A stretch of 64,000 nt of DNA from Burhinus oedicnemus (GCA_008921705.1 VFFE01007500.1:3379051-3443050); one strand, 5' to 3'. Shown: positions 50,461-62,690, counted from the stretch's first letter. Numbers and translations are program-made. The notes: generated by a model from the sequence alone, not told the origin.

Positions 50461-50627
50461 AGATGACCCTGCAGAGATGCATCATCAGGATTTCAATGAG
50501 GCGGCAGCAGGATCAGGCACAGAGGGAACAGGAACGTGAACACATGAAAACACAGAAAACAGGCTGGCCTCCTCGAAAGAGCCGAGATGATTGGGTTGAC
50601 CTTGAATTAAATGAGATCCAGATCTGA
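50461..50627 (+). CDS. Candidate terminal coding exon, unidentified protein
   Basis: CTGCTTATTTCCTACAG ending at 50460 is a strong 3' splice acceptor with a pyrimidine tract. From there an open frame reads MTLQRCIIRISMRRQQDQAQ, then a highly charged Glu/Arg/Gln-rich segment, then GWPPRKSRDDWVDLELNEIQ and one more residue before a TGA at 50625-50627. This is about 54 residues. The basic and acidic composition and the well-placed acceptor look like the cytoplasmic C-terminus of a larger protein. I do not recognise the family, no upstream exon was found, and no AATAAA follows closely (an ATTAAA lies near 51265). Chance occurrence is quite possible. Confidence 0.25.
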
Positions 50628-53125
50628 GCAGAGCCAGCATATTCCCAAGCTTTGCTCTGCAGTTGCTGCTCTGTGGAGGTGAACGTCTATGTGCAGCACT
50701 GTCCATCCAACGCTTCACACAAGTAGAGAGGAGGGAAGAGAAGGTGGGAATACTATCATTGTCACCTCTTTATAGAGAGGATATTAGTCTCTGCTGCTTC
50801 TGAGGAGGTGAGAGCGATTTACATCAGCTTTATGAGTGACTTAGAAAGCGAGCTCCAGAGCCACAGCTCGTGGCTGCTGAGGACAATGCTACCACTGGAG
50901 CTGATCTTTCTGCTGTGGGAACAGCAACAAGACAGAAACTGTGTCTGCACAGCCATGACTACCCTCTGACCTCCCCCAGACAGAGCGATGCTCTGCTACA
51001 AAGGTGGTATAGCAAATACGGAGAGAAACACAACCGGCTCAGGCAGGTAGGAGAGAAGAGCTCAATTAACTTTCCTGAATGCCCTTCACGATTAGGCAGT
51101 GAAACACTGCATGTTTAATCATGGTGAAGGATAATAGAGATCAGAAAACCAGGGAGACTGCTCAACTAACTCCAGGCATGCTCTGTTAAACGCTATATGA
51201 TATAAAAATGGTTTATAGCCCATGCAGCATACTTCCCCTGGATAAGGACCATCACACACTGAAATTAAAAGTAATTAGTGTCCCTTAAGGGTTTAAGGAG
51301 AATTGTTTTTATAAAGCATTTCCTTCAATCTTTATATTTAGCCAAAAAAAAAAAAACAGGAAAGGCATTTTTATGCAGAATGGCATTTGTTTACATTTAA
51401 CACCTTAAGAGATTAGAGTTGACTTTCAGAGCAGTTATTACAGCTACAAAAAAGTTGCTGTTAAACTCCCTGAATGATACCATTGAGACTGACTGATAGG
51501 CCCACGACGCATGAATGCAAAACACATCGTAATCTGCTGGTCCCAGAGCAGTTTCAGAACAGAGGCTGGGGCTCACACTGCAGACTCCCACTTCTGCACT
51601 CGCACAGAGAGCACGCGTAACCCTCACCTTGGCAGCCCAGCGCAGCTCAGACGTGGGAGATGGTGTAGTTGTGCGAGTATGGGTTACAGCCTGCCTGTCC
51701 AGATTAGCAACCGGGAACTGTGGTGCCCATTCTAGTAGTTATTGATGGCTGGATAACCAGTACAAGCAAAGCCTTCACTACAATACGCAGAGCACTTGGA
51801 GGAGAAGGAGGATACCCAGAGGAATGTACCTGTGGAGTGGACAGTGATCCTTCACATGAGCAAGAGCTGCCCCTTATAACCCTCCTTCCATGGTATCCAT
51901 ACTAGAGGCTGGCACAGAGGAAGCATTTCCCATAGTCACTCTCCAGAACTAGTGAAACTGCAGGGGTACAACACCACATTTCTCAAGGTTACCCCAAATC
52001 ACAGAAAGAAAAAGGCTAATATTAACAATACCACCAACAATCTGAAGCAGGTTAAATCTCATTGGAGTTTCAGAACACTACAATGTGTCCACGTATGCAG
52101 AGTGGCGCTTTTTTTTTGTTTTAAAAACACTGCAATGCTCAGGAATTTCATGTTGACTATTAATGAACTGTTTCCCCCATCAAAGACTTTGATTCAGCCA
52201 CCTAAACCCAGTATTTCATCCTCTGCTTTATTTGGTGATTCATCTGAAGAACTGATTTCCATACTAACATTTAAACGAGCTCAATGCCAAGAACACAATG
52301 GCCTACATTTTGCAACTCAAAGAATGGTTGCTGTGCTTTTTTTATGAACTATTGGTTTAGCAACTTATAAAAATATCCATCAAAAGCCACAGAGGTTAAA
52401 CAACATTAAGAAATGAAGTACAACTGAATAAAAATAAAAGCACTGATAGATTCCTACTCATCATTAAACCTCACATCACCCCTGTAAAACCATGTCCTCA
52501 GACAAAGATGAAGAGTTTGACAAAGTACTGAAATTTCTTTGCCCTCTTTTTAATGTTTTATTAGTTTAGATTCTACCACAAATTGCAAGATTTATGACCA
52601 AAGGCTCCAGTGGTGTATAACAGTATGATGTCTTCTAACGCTCCACTCTTGCAGAGACACCTTCTAATTGCTATGCTGTACGTACTGCCAAAGCGCTACA
52701 ATGAATTGAGCTAGACCCCATCTTGCAAGGCTTTCCTACAATTACAGTAACATTTGCTGATTTTTAAAATTGTTCAACACCCAGAATCTTCTCCAAGGTT
52801 AAACCTTAGGAGCTGGCCATGGAATAACGGAAGTTAGCATTTCTATAAATGGCACTAGATTTGCCAGCGTGGGAAACTGTAATTAATCACAAAATATCTC
52901 AAGGCAACGGTAATGACATTTGCTTTACAGTAAATAAATGTGCTTCAACTTCATCTAATAGTTCAGTTTACAAGCTTGTTTGATCCTTGAGCTTGCTATT
53001 GAGAAAGGCAATACAGCAGACATGCAGCCATAAAGGTAGACAGGAGCCTGAGAGTTTACAACCCCTGCCATTCCTCTCCAGGACACGATCAGCTGGTGCC
53101 TGAGCTGTTCTCCAGATGCCCGTCA
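50628..53125. other. Unique non-coding sequence, no gene seen
   Basis: A poly-A stretch lies near 51344-51356. The 131-codon frame at 51952-52347 has no domain. A weak inverted MIR-like string (ATACTATCATTGTCACCTC) lies near 50749-50768. Confidence 0.5.
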
Positions 53126-53129
53126 CATC

Positions 53130-53310
53130 GTTCCTTAGCAAGCACCCTCGACAGAGACTCTACAATCTCCCCTTACACATCTGTTTAACAATGCATAACT
53201 ATCATTACTGTTTCAAAGCTTTTCATCCAACATCTAACTTTCATCTTCCTGTCCGCAATTTTAGTCTATTACCTCTTGTCTTACCAACAGCGTACACAGA
53301 GAAATACACG
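53130..53310 (-). mobile_element. CR1 LINE internal fragment, diverged
   Basis: On the plus strand CTGTTTCAAAGCTTTTCATC, CAACATCTAACTTTCATCTT and GCAATTTTAGTCTATTACCT follow the inverted CR1 landmarks in order ('CACTGTTAGAAAGTTTTTCCTAATATCTAACCTGAATCTCC...GCAATTTAAGCCCATTACCTCTTGTC'). The 3' terminus is missing and divergence is high, so this is an older copy than those at 17.5 and 60.1 kb. Confidence 0.82.
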
Positions 53311-53449
53311 CATGTGTGTTTCCTTTAGAGTTGTCTTTGGGCAGAAATACTAATTGCAGGACTTTGAGACTACAATATTATTTAATCTTCCTAACACTCC
53401 TCTATTCCCTTCACATTGTTATGATTGAAGAGAACCCATTAGCCAACTG

Positions 53450-53490
53450 CACACACACATGCACACACACACAGAAGAAGAAAGAAAGAA
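53450..53490. repeat. Imperfect (CA)n followed by GAA/GAAA repeat
   Basis: CA units interrupted by ATG are followed by GAAGAAGAAAGAAAGAA. It is a compound microsatellite. Confidence 0.85.
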
Positions 53491-53639
53491 TTATAAGTAC
53501 AATATTAAGCAGCATATGGTAAACCCATTTATGTCTTTCTTTCTACGGCAGGTCAGGTACTGAATGGGACTCATTTCCCAGAGTCATTGTTGGCAGTGTG
53601 GAGACTACATCAGTGGGTAATGGCTGGAATACAGAGTGC

Positions 53640-53740
53640 TTTGTGACTAATTGCATATTTGATATTCATGAGATAAATTAATTAGCTGCTTATTCCCAAT
53701 GAATAGCCTAGATTCAAATAAAGCTGTCAGATGTGAGGTA
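53640..53740. other. AT-rich homeodomain/POU-motif block
   Basis: CTAATTGCATATTTGATATT, AAATTAATTAGCTGC and CAATGAATAGCC lie within about 60 bp. TAATTA/TTAATTAG are homeodomain cores and ATTGCATAT is octamer-like. It is a candidate conserved enhancer core, with function inferred only. Confidence 0.25.
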
Positions 53741-53775
53741 TGGTAGATGTACATGTGTTAAAAATAGTTCCTAAG

Positions 53776-53811
53776 GTGTGTGTGTGTGTCTATATATATG
53801 TATATATATAT
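53776..53811. repeat. (GT)n(TA)n compound microsatellite
   Basis: Seven GT units (53776-53789) are followed by C and about ten TA units interrupted by one G. It can form Z-DNA (GT part) and cruciform (TA part). Confidence 0.95.
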
Positions 53812-55436
53812 CAGTCTGCTACTACAAAATTTAATTTAGCTTTGCCCTCAGCCAGGAGTTGCCTGGAGACTGGCTAATAACAAAAGCACTCAAGGTATTT
53901 TTCCTTTTTTATTTTCTTTTCTTTTTGAATAGATATATTTTACCCCTTCAGCCTTGATAGAGAACAGCTATAAAAGCTGTTCAGCATGGCATTTATGCAA
54001 AACCTAATCTAAATAATGGATGGCAAACAAAAAAAAATGCTGTGGCTTTTACCTAGGGTAGGACTAAAACTGTTCCTGGTTTAAGTCCCACTGATCTGAT
54101 TTAGCTGGCTTAGGACAACAGTCTAACCTGGATTGGCTCCAAGGTTGCTTCCTTTTAAACTGGGAATAGTCCAGTACCGCCAGAGTGTCAGCCTGAAGTG
54201 GATTTAGTTCTCGGAGGCTTCAGAAATCCAGGTGGCTGCCCTCAACCTGCAAAATGCCTCTCCCTCTTCTGCTGCCTTGTGTCTGGGCTGTGTGTTAGAG
54301 TCACAGATCCAGTGACACAAAATGACCGTATCTCCCTGGCCACAGGTAGGTCATGAGTGCTTTTTGTTTGTTGTGGTTCTCCTGTCAACCTGGAGGTTTG
54401 TATGGTTACTCCCTCTGCCTGCATGCATTTCTGCTTGTATCCCTTGCCTAGTAACTTCTAAGGCTTTTGCTCAGAATCAGTGAAATCTGACAGAGGAGTT
54501 CGAGTCTCAAAGTGAACTAAATTCCCACAATTTTCCCAAAAATAAGTGGCCAGGTAGAGGATGGAGATCTTATTAATATTCTCACCCGTGAAAAAAATGC
54601 AGCTGCACTACCATGTTCCTTAGCAAATAACTGGAGAGTACACGTGGAAGACAGGCTGGTCAGTCCCTGCCAACCCAGAAGAAACATTCACAGAGGCTTT
54701 ACCATCTCACACTCTATTGCACTAAGATGTAAAAGCTCAAATGTAACTAAGTTTTGTTAGTGCTGGGGCTTGTGTAATTTCCAAAGCGTTCTTGCTGATG
54801 AGACTCCACCATTGTTGTCTATATTTGGGTTGCAGTAGCTGGAGTTCACATCCAAGGTGAGGGCCTCAGGATTTGAGATTAGATGCGTGAAAAGGACTGG
54901 GAATTACACACAGGAAAAGTTTTTGACATATTAAATAACAGAATTTGTTTCAATTTAAAAGACAAGGGAAAACGTGTTATTCTCCAAGTGACTTTTCTTG
55001 AATTTGTGGACTGAAGCTTGCAGATTATAGACAGAAGTCCTTTCAAAGTCGTTTTCTCACAAGAGGAGTATTTCATCCTCAAAATGCATGAGTGGAATAC
55101 ATCAACATAGGATGAGTACAGGATTTTTCCTCTATAACTGAATTTCTGCACCACTGACATCATTTCACAAAACATTTCAAGTTCAGCTGTACTCCTTTTT
55201 CCAACCAAAAGTGTTTCTACAACAGTTTTCCCACAGCCCTACCTGCCTATGGAACTGATGAGCTTTGTGCTGCCTCCTGCGACTTCATGTGGCTGCCACA
55301 AAGAAGAAAAGTACTGAATGGGGCAGCACACCTGGACTTCAGCTGTGCTGCTTCGTGCTCAGCTAGGGGCATCTGAAAACAGCTGGAAACATTCATAATG
55401 CTTAAAAGTACCTCAAAATCCTGATGGTCTAGAGGC

Positions 55437-55467
55437 AGGGGAAAAAAAAAAAGAAAAAAGAAAAAAA
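55437..55467. repeat. Polypurine (A-rich) tract
   Basis: A 31-base run of A and G on the plus strand is broken only by single G residues within A tracts. It is low-complexity. Confidence 0.9.
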
Positions 55468-56220
55468 TTCTCTGCTCTGCCAGCCCCAGTTTCCCTGTTG
55501 CTGACATTTTACAGCAGTCTTTGCAAATCCAATTTGCCGCAAATCCAGCAAACTTCGGGGGCGCGTGTACTGGCATGAATGCTGTCGTAACACCCAGCAA
55601 CCTGACGTGCTTAAATCAGATAACACGTGAAGAACAGAAACTAGCTGCAAGGATTTCCACAATGCGTGTAGATGGCAAGACCTCCTGCGGCTGTGTCCTG
55701 AAGAAAAGTCTCCTTTTAGCAGAGGAAGTAGTGAGGTAGGTATTAAACTGAAGTCCAGCGTCAGGGAATATTGTCTTGCCTAAGTGCTACTACAAGTCTT
55801 TAAAGATTATGGCAAGCATAACTAACTGAAAATAAAGATCATTACCACCATCACGAAAGGAAATCCTCAGCTTTATATTCTGCCTTAAAGCTAACCTCCA
55901 GGACGCAAGAAGGATATTGTGTGCCTCATATCAAAGCAAAAACAAGCTTGTAGCTGTTCATCTTTTGAGAACAATGAAAATGTATGAGAAAGAGGAAGGC
56001 AAAGGGATGCCATTTAAAGCTACCCTGACCCAGAGCTTCCAAGTATGAGAGAGGCACTGTAACAGCTTAGACTTGGAGGCTCTGCTTTCGTTGGTGGGTT
56101 TTGTTTGTTTTTCTTTTAAAAAAGACAAACACCAATGAGCTTAACTAAATCCTAGATTACATAGATTAATTACTCTCTAAGGCAAGTTTGAAATTATAAA
56201 CAAATAGTTTTTTCATTACA

Positions 56221-56312
56221 CTTTTATCTGGATAAACTGCATCAATTACATACCTTGCACTTCAGATAATAGTTTCCCTTAAGCTGATTATATCTTAAAC
56301 AGCTTTATCTGT
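56221..56312. promoter_or_regulatory. Cluster of GATA-type sites
   Basis: TTATCT at 56224-56229 is directly followed by GGATAA. AGATAA lies at 56264-56269 and TTATCT at 56305-56310. This gives three WGATAR-type sites plus one near-site in about 90 bp of AT-rich DNA. A GATA-factor element is inferred, but chance occurrence in AT-rich DNA is not excluded. Confidence 0.25.
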
Positions 56313-58642
56313 GAAATTCATAGCTGCAAATATATTCATCTGCAGCATTTTCCAGGTGCAGCCAAAGAAAAGAAGAAATTATTGGCTTCTCCCTTCAGTA
56401 CCAGCTTTTCATTATGAAAAACATTATATGTAAACAGAAATCAACTTAGCCTTCAAAGAAAAAAAACCTAATCCAAACCCAAGGCTTTGTTTTCAAATTG
56501 TCTAATCCACAAGCTGCTAAAATCAAAATACTCTTCTATATTCATTGTTTGCGAATTACCTTCAGCTTCTTATTTCCTTTATTTTTTTAATAGAGGATTA
56601 ATATGCGTAATATCTTTGTATATACGGTGAATTTATAAAATAATAATAAAACCACAAAGGCTTGCTCAGAACATTAGATTGCATGACTAAGCACAACAAT
56701 ATAAGAAAGTGCTAAAGTTAAGGCTGAACTCATACTTTAACTGTGCCTTCCCCTCTCTTCAGTACGAGTTACGGGATAACATTATAATCTGATTTGGACA
56801 TAGGGACTGCTCAGTGCTTAACATTTTGAGTATTTTACAAATGAGATATTTAAACTTTGGTCTTCGAGATGTAACATGAAAGTTTCATTTCTTACAGCCC
56901 TGGCCTTCACAAACATAAATTGTGTGCTATTCTTTGAAATACGGGCGTTCAATTCTTAACTCAGGGAGGCAGCAGAATGGGTTGAGGTCATTCTAGTTTA
57001 TGTTTTCATAAGATTCCCAAAGTCCATTCTGGTTACCTCCCCTTCTCTCCTAGCATGGGACCTATAGTGCCTGCCTAGGTAACAGTTGTTCGATATGCAA
57101 GGGAAGTCCAACACTGAAACAACCTCAGATCTTGTCAGGAATGAAACAAGGACTAGCAGATCCCACACAGAAAGAACAAAAGTGAAACCAACTCATCTCC
57201 AGGGACCTGAATCATCTATGCAAGGAATGCTTGACTGGGAGCTTTGTGTTTCCTTAAAAGCTAATAATGGTATTAGTAAGTTCTAACAAGTATTTAGGAG
57301 GGGGGGTTCTTAGAAAAGAAATTACTTTTTGCCCAAGGATAGTATGCTATTCCCGTGGTACGTACTTGTGGAGCCTAAAGACAAAGGTAATTTAAGTGTC
57401 TTTTACAAAATACTCTCCACTAGCAGCGTTTTCTGTTGTTGGTACTCTTTCAGATGCTGTGAATCAAAACACATGAAACCATTGTGCTTGGTAGAATCAC
57501 AGGAATGGACCTGAGGTTTTTCCTCTATGCAGCTACAGTTTGGGCAGCAAGATCTGTGAGTCAGAGGAGGTCAAATTAGGCTTGGAAAGAGACACTGGAG
57601 GATCACGTTCTGTTCCAGTGCTGCCAGATTTCCTGTGCAGCCATATTTGTACTGTCATCTACTGTCTTCATCTTTATGAATAAACCTGTTACATTACTCT
57701 ATTGCTTATGTGCAACCTTTCCTGACTGACAGCAAATCAGTAGGCTATCCAGAAATAATAGAAGTCATTGTCTTTGTGAGCACAGTATAGCAACTTTCTA
57801 AGTATTGACCAACCTTTTTTTTTTTCCCTTCTTCCCCCCCAATATTCTTTTCTTACTTTACTAAATACACTAATAAAAATAATCTAGGCTCTTAGCAAAT
57901 ACATTGCTTTTATTATGCCAACCAAAGAGATCAGTACCTATTATTTCACTTTCCAACACCTTCATCTTATAAACAACACGTGAATCGGAGACAAAGACTG
58001 GTGTGTCTCCATAATATTACCAAGACATGGTTCACACGTGCAGAAGTCTGCCATAAGGGGGATTTCACACTTTGCTCAATGCATACTTGGACTTGGGTTT
58101 GCTACTTTTCAGGTGCTAACAGTAAATGCCATGGAGTTCTGTTTAATCAGCTATACCTGCTGTTATCACTGTTAGCACTTTGGCGATTATCTCTCATTTA
58201 TCCTGTACTCCCTGGAAAGCTGTGGGACAGCTGCCTTCTGAACACAGGCTGTGGGGGAATGGTTTTGTGTGGAACATCTCTGACGGAGGCTGACCCGCAA
58301 GCAGAGCAAACAGGGGGCCTGGATTAGAGGGTTTTTTTCTCTCACAAGGTTTTTCTGAAATGGCTCTGCTAAAGGCACACATCTCGTTATTTGCTAGCTG
58401 CAGCTGGACTAAATTCAGAGATAGCATCAGTGTTCTGAGAGCCATGGGATTTATTCAGGCTCAATTTAGGGAATTGAAGGTGGTTTTTTTACAGTGTTGC
58501 TCTCCTTTCATATCACCAAACTAAGTTATTTCCCACTGTATTTAAATTTATCAGTCCCTACTATTATTTGAACTCCTGCTAAAATGAGGAGATCCTTGAG
58601 GCACAGACCAGACTTTATTTTGGTGTTGTCCAGCTTGAGGTC

Positions 58643-59203
58643 TTGGCTAATGAGCCAAGCTCCAAGATACTCTCACCATACAAGCACATAAATCAGAGTG
58701 TTTTCTCTTTTTTCTTCCTTTTGCAATCAACCAAAATCATTCTTCCACTAAACCGAGTACACAGAAATACAGAAGGAAGGACAACCAGTGGCCCAAAGAA
58801 TGAGCAGTTTAGTTATGGTGGACTTAGTGCTCAGCCAGTTCTCCCTGCTGATGTGAATGCAAGCATACTTTCCCTAAGGGATACGCAGGCATTTTACACA
58901 CATTTTATATTTGTAGATTCACATATATGCACAAAAATAAACGTTACAGATGAAAGGCAGTCACCTGTTGGGTGTAATGCAGAAGTTGACAAATGCCACA
59001 AACCTTTTGCTTCTCTGAATGCCCAGGGTGCTCCTGCAGAGACAGAGCTAATGCTCCGCGCTGGCAGTGACAAGGCTATCCCTCTCATCAATGGGGCTCT
59101 GAAGCAAAACTCTAACCCAAGTATGAAAACTGGGTCTGAGCCAAAATACACTGTGACCAATGCAACCTCCATTGAACTCTGTGGACCCTGGCTAAAACCT
59201 TAG
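58643..59203 (+). CDS. Longest open frame of the window, possible internal or terminal exon; unproven
   Basis: The frame stays open for about 186 codons but begins at TTG. The first in-frame ATG lies only near its C-terminal third, so it could be coding only as a spliced exon. A pyrimidine-rich run (TTTTCTCTTTTTTCTTCC, about 58702-58720) followed by ...GTACACAG at about 58762 could act as an acceptor. The last 60 residues (for example NAQGAPAETELMLRAGSDKA) read like protein, with no low-complexity bias, and end at TAG near 59203. I recognise no family, signal peptide or membrane segment. One open frame of this length in 64 kb over six frames is not improbable by chance. Confidence 0.18.
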   Translation: MANEPSSKILSPYKHINQSVFSFFFLLQSTKIILPLNRVHRNTEGRTTSGPKNEQFSYGGLSAQPVLPADVNASILSLRDTQAFYTHFIFVDSHICTKINVTDERQSPVGCNAEVDKCHKPFASLNAQGAPAETELMLRAGSDKAIPLINGALKQNSNPSMKTGSEPKYTVTNATSIELCGPWLKP

Positions 59204-60036
59204 AAGTATTATGGTGTTTATCACTGCTCATGTTGGATTTTTTTTTCTACCATAGTTCCTTCAATACTTAAAATTACTAATTCAGTGAAACCTGTTCCAG
59301 CAGCCTATATGCCCAGCTCAAGTACATCTTTCAAAACACAGGATTTCTTCATAAACCCCTCCTACAATATCCTGACATGACGCAGAAGAGATGGCCTAGT
59401 GATACAGAGGTTAGGATGTGACTTTCATACCTTCCTAGAAGCAACTGCGTGAAAGCTGAAGACGCTTTTCTAGGAAGAATGTGGGATGTGTTACAGGGTA
59501 CAGGTCTTTTCCTTAGGCCTAAAGAAACTCACAGCACTTTAAAAATATTGCAGATAAATTCATCCTGCTTTCATAGCCTCACTGGGACCTAACTCAACTG
59601 AGTATGAGTCACTTTTATTTCCAGAAGTGCTTCAGAGTACATCAGCATGAGCGGGCTTAGAAAACTGTGAGTCACAACTGACTAACAACTCATAACAGAT
59701 CAGTGAAACAGCATGACATTGGCAAGGAGCCTTTCGAGAAAACCATTACTAACAAACAGCCATTCACACTTGTTATCGGAGTGATTATATCAGAGAAAAA
59801 ATAGAAGCTAGTTTAATGGTTTGGGGTTTTTTGTGTAACCAAAGAAGGGTTAAAGGGGCATGTAAGGGGACACTGACACATGCTACACTAAAGCCGATGC
59901 CACACAGTACCCAGGCTTTGTCTCTCTGATCAGACTATTTTACAAGAAACAATCTGTAGTACCGGGACTGTCAGCTGTGGTCTACCTGTGTTGGCACACC
60001 CTAATCAACCCGTATTAACTACCACAATGCATATTT
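59204..60036. other. Unique non-coding sequence, with one possible SINE-head string
   Basis: GATGGCCTAGTGATACAGAGG at about 59389-59409 recalls the A-box start of tRNA-derived SINEs, but no B box was found downstream. The rest is featureless. Confidence 0.4.
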
Positions 60037-60133
60037 GAGCAACCTGGTCTCGTGGAAGGTGTCCCTGCCCCTGGGAGGAGGGTTGGCACTAGATGATCTT
60101 TAAGGTCCCTTCCAACCCAAACCATTCTATGAT
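60037..60133 (+). mobile_element. CR1 LINE 3' fragment, near consensus
   Basis: GAGCAACCTGGTCTCGTGGA, AGGTGTCCCTGCCC, GGCACTAGATGATCTTTAAG, GTCCCTTCCAACCC and the CCATTCTATGAT terminus match the CR1 3' end almost base for base on the plus strand. About 97 bp are present, strongly 5'-truncated. It has few differences from the remembered consensus, so it is among the younger insertions here. Confidence 0.96.
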
Positions 60134-61220
60134 ATGTTAAATAACAGACACACGATGTTACTATCTGGATGCACGTTCACGAGCGTGCCTGTGTTATCCT
60201 TCAGCCTGTGATAAATGTTTTAAAAAACCATCAGTACATGAATCCATGCTACCAATTCACAACCTAATAGCCAAGTACAAATATCTGGCCGAGGAGCCTG
60301 ACAAACCCAGAATTTTGTTGCTGAAATTGCTACTTAGCAGTGCTTACAGTTTCAAAAGACAGTTTTCCTCTTCCTCCTGCTATCCTGGAGTGGTATCCTG
60401 GATACCTCAGCTACTTTCCTGCCACTCACAACAGGAAAACAACTGACAAACTGGGAAAGGATGTCTTAACAAGCATCAGCGAGAACGATAACCACTATGT
60501 ATTCCTACACGTCCCTTTTAGTTACACATTTGTTGTTGCAAGTATCTGTAAGTTAAACATGCATATTGCATGAGGAAGCCAACATTTCAAAAATCAGACC
60601 AACTGGTCCATGCAAACTTATTTGTCTTAGGCCTATGTGTGCCATTAACTATTAATAACCAAGCATACACCATAGAAAAAGTCTAACAAAATAAAATAAA
60701 TTAAATCCACTAATTTAGGGCATCCATCAACCCATGCTAGTTCACTTATATTCAGCTCTTTTTGTTAATTATGCACTTTTTTCCCATCCTCAGTCTAAAG
60801 AAGTATCTTTTCTTTTTTTTTTTTTCTGGTAACTGAAAATGTCAATCCAGTTGAAACAACAACAAAAAAATTTGAGTTTTTTTTCCAGGAGCTTGACTGA
60901 GCTGGCCTGATTGATAGTTCTGATAAAGTGCTATGTGCAACAAGCAGTGCATGTTAAGTTGTTAGCCCCTATTGGTTTCATTTAAGTAATTTTTTAAATT
61001 TTTTTTTCAATAGTCTCTTATCCTTTATAATTATTTTTTTCCTACATGAATAGGATCTGTGCAAGGTTTTAAAACTTAGAGATATCCACACAGAATGAAA
61101 AGACAGAAGACTACAACGTAGAGCAGTATGTGAAAATATCAGTGCTACTGTCCTTGGGGTGAAAAGAAAACAGCAACAGCAAAAAATATCTCCTCTCAAG
61201 CTTATAGGAAAACAAAGAAT

Positions 61221-61252
61221 TGTATGTGTGTATGTATGTACATATATATATA
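61221..61252. repeat. (TGTA)n(TA)n microsatellite
   Basis: TGTATG-type units run into CATATATATATA. It is a short compound simple repeat. Confidence 0.85.
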
Positions 61253-62690
61253 AAAAACACTCATATACACCCATACACATTTCTAATCATTGCATTTCAC
61301 TTTAAAGTACAGTAAATGAATGCAAACTGCTGTTGTCTTTTATGCACAGTAGAATAAACAGAACAAACAGAAAATTATCACACAGACTGTAAATGTTGCC
61401 TGAACAATAAGAACAAATAAATTTATTTTTTTCTTTTTAATCACATAATGACCACAACCAGAAATTTTAATGTATCTTATTTGAATTTATTTATCCAGTT
61501 GTTCTCAAGTCAGACACATCTTGGAGTATGGATACTTGGGAACTGTATGCTATGAGAATTTGATTTACAGAACTAGGATGGTTTTGTTTGTGTTGCGATT
61601 GCTTAATCTGTCACTAGGTGAGTTTTGTTCCTCGACTGGAGAACGTCAAAACATTTGGTAAGTGGGAAGGGTGGTGGTCAGAAATATATAAGCATATTTA
61701 GAATTCATTTTTGCCAGCACATGTGGAAACTGCACAAATCCTGCTTTTAATTTTTTTTATGTGATCCCCCACACTGGCTAAATTTGATTGCTGAACCAAA
61801 ATCTAAAGGGTCAGAGGAGGATGACAGCATAAAACTGTCAGTGATTGCTGCTGGGAATCTGGAGTTCAGCATCACAGGAGTCTGGATTGGACTTTAAAAA
61901 AATGCATGGAGGTCCCTCCATCAACTTCAGTATGTCTGAGGTCAGATCTTCCTGGAATACAGACATTAGAGATTATTACAAATAATCTTCCTTCAGGCAA
62001 CTCCACAAATCTGCTATTTACATAAGCAAAACTAGCTCAGTCTTAACCATGTTACCTGCATCAGCGGATTGTCCCTTGCTCCTCATGGAAGGGCTGGCTG
62101 ATGCAAGTCTGTGTTAAATAAAAGCCAGTTAAACCCAGTTATGTGTTGAAGAAGATAACTGGAACAGGGACAGCAGAAGCTGAAGAAACACTCCCCCCAA
62201 AATCAAGAATTCATTGGGAAGGTAATCTGTACTCATGAGAAGTCTAGTAAAACCAAACTGGATGCATGCATCAGCATTTGCAGACTGAAGAGTTACGGTG
62301 TCATTTGCCTTTCTGATGAGTATGCATTAAAACTGCAACACCAGATTCAAATTAAAGAAAGCTAGTGTTAAAAAGACCCCCTATATTATACATAGGATAA
62401 ATTAAATAAATGTTGTGCCAATTCACTTTGGTCTCCGATGCGATAGTTTTAACAGAAGCTTAGGAGATACGCACCTAAGGCTTTTGAAAAAGCAGAGATT
62501 TGCAGACTTCCTCCTGTGTGCTTCTTGTACAGCCTCTGGTATGAAAGCACGTTGGTCTGTAACTGGTCTAGCCAAGGTGCTAGCACAGTACAAGTTATTA
62601 TGCTTACTACAGTTAATTTTATTTCAATAATGTAATATAAACAACAATGATAAATAGAAAGGATGTTTCCCAGCTTTTAAGTGCCTGTGA

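Larger units (their letters stand above)
53812..58640. other. Unique non-coding sequence, no gene seen
   Basis: A T-rich tract lies at 53902-53930 and a polypurine tract at 55437-55467. A long AT-rich block spans 56100-56680, and a poly-T/poly-C tract lies near 57817-57840. No coding frame has recognisable content. The minus frames at 54879-55208 and 55247-55600 are partly translations of low-complexity tracts. Confidence 0.5.

Noticed and set aside
50740..50850. ATACTATCATTGTCACCTC resembling an inverted MIR.
   Set aside because: Beyond about 20 bases the order of landmarks is lost.
54488..54510. GAGTTCGAGTCTC resembles a tRNA B box.
   Set aside because: No A box at the proper distance upstream and no acceptor or anticodon stem could be folded around it.
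55247..55662. Minus frames with a run of phenylalanines that look like a membrane segment.
   Set aside because: The phenylalanine run is the translation of the polypurine tract at 55437-55467.
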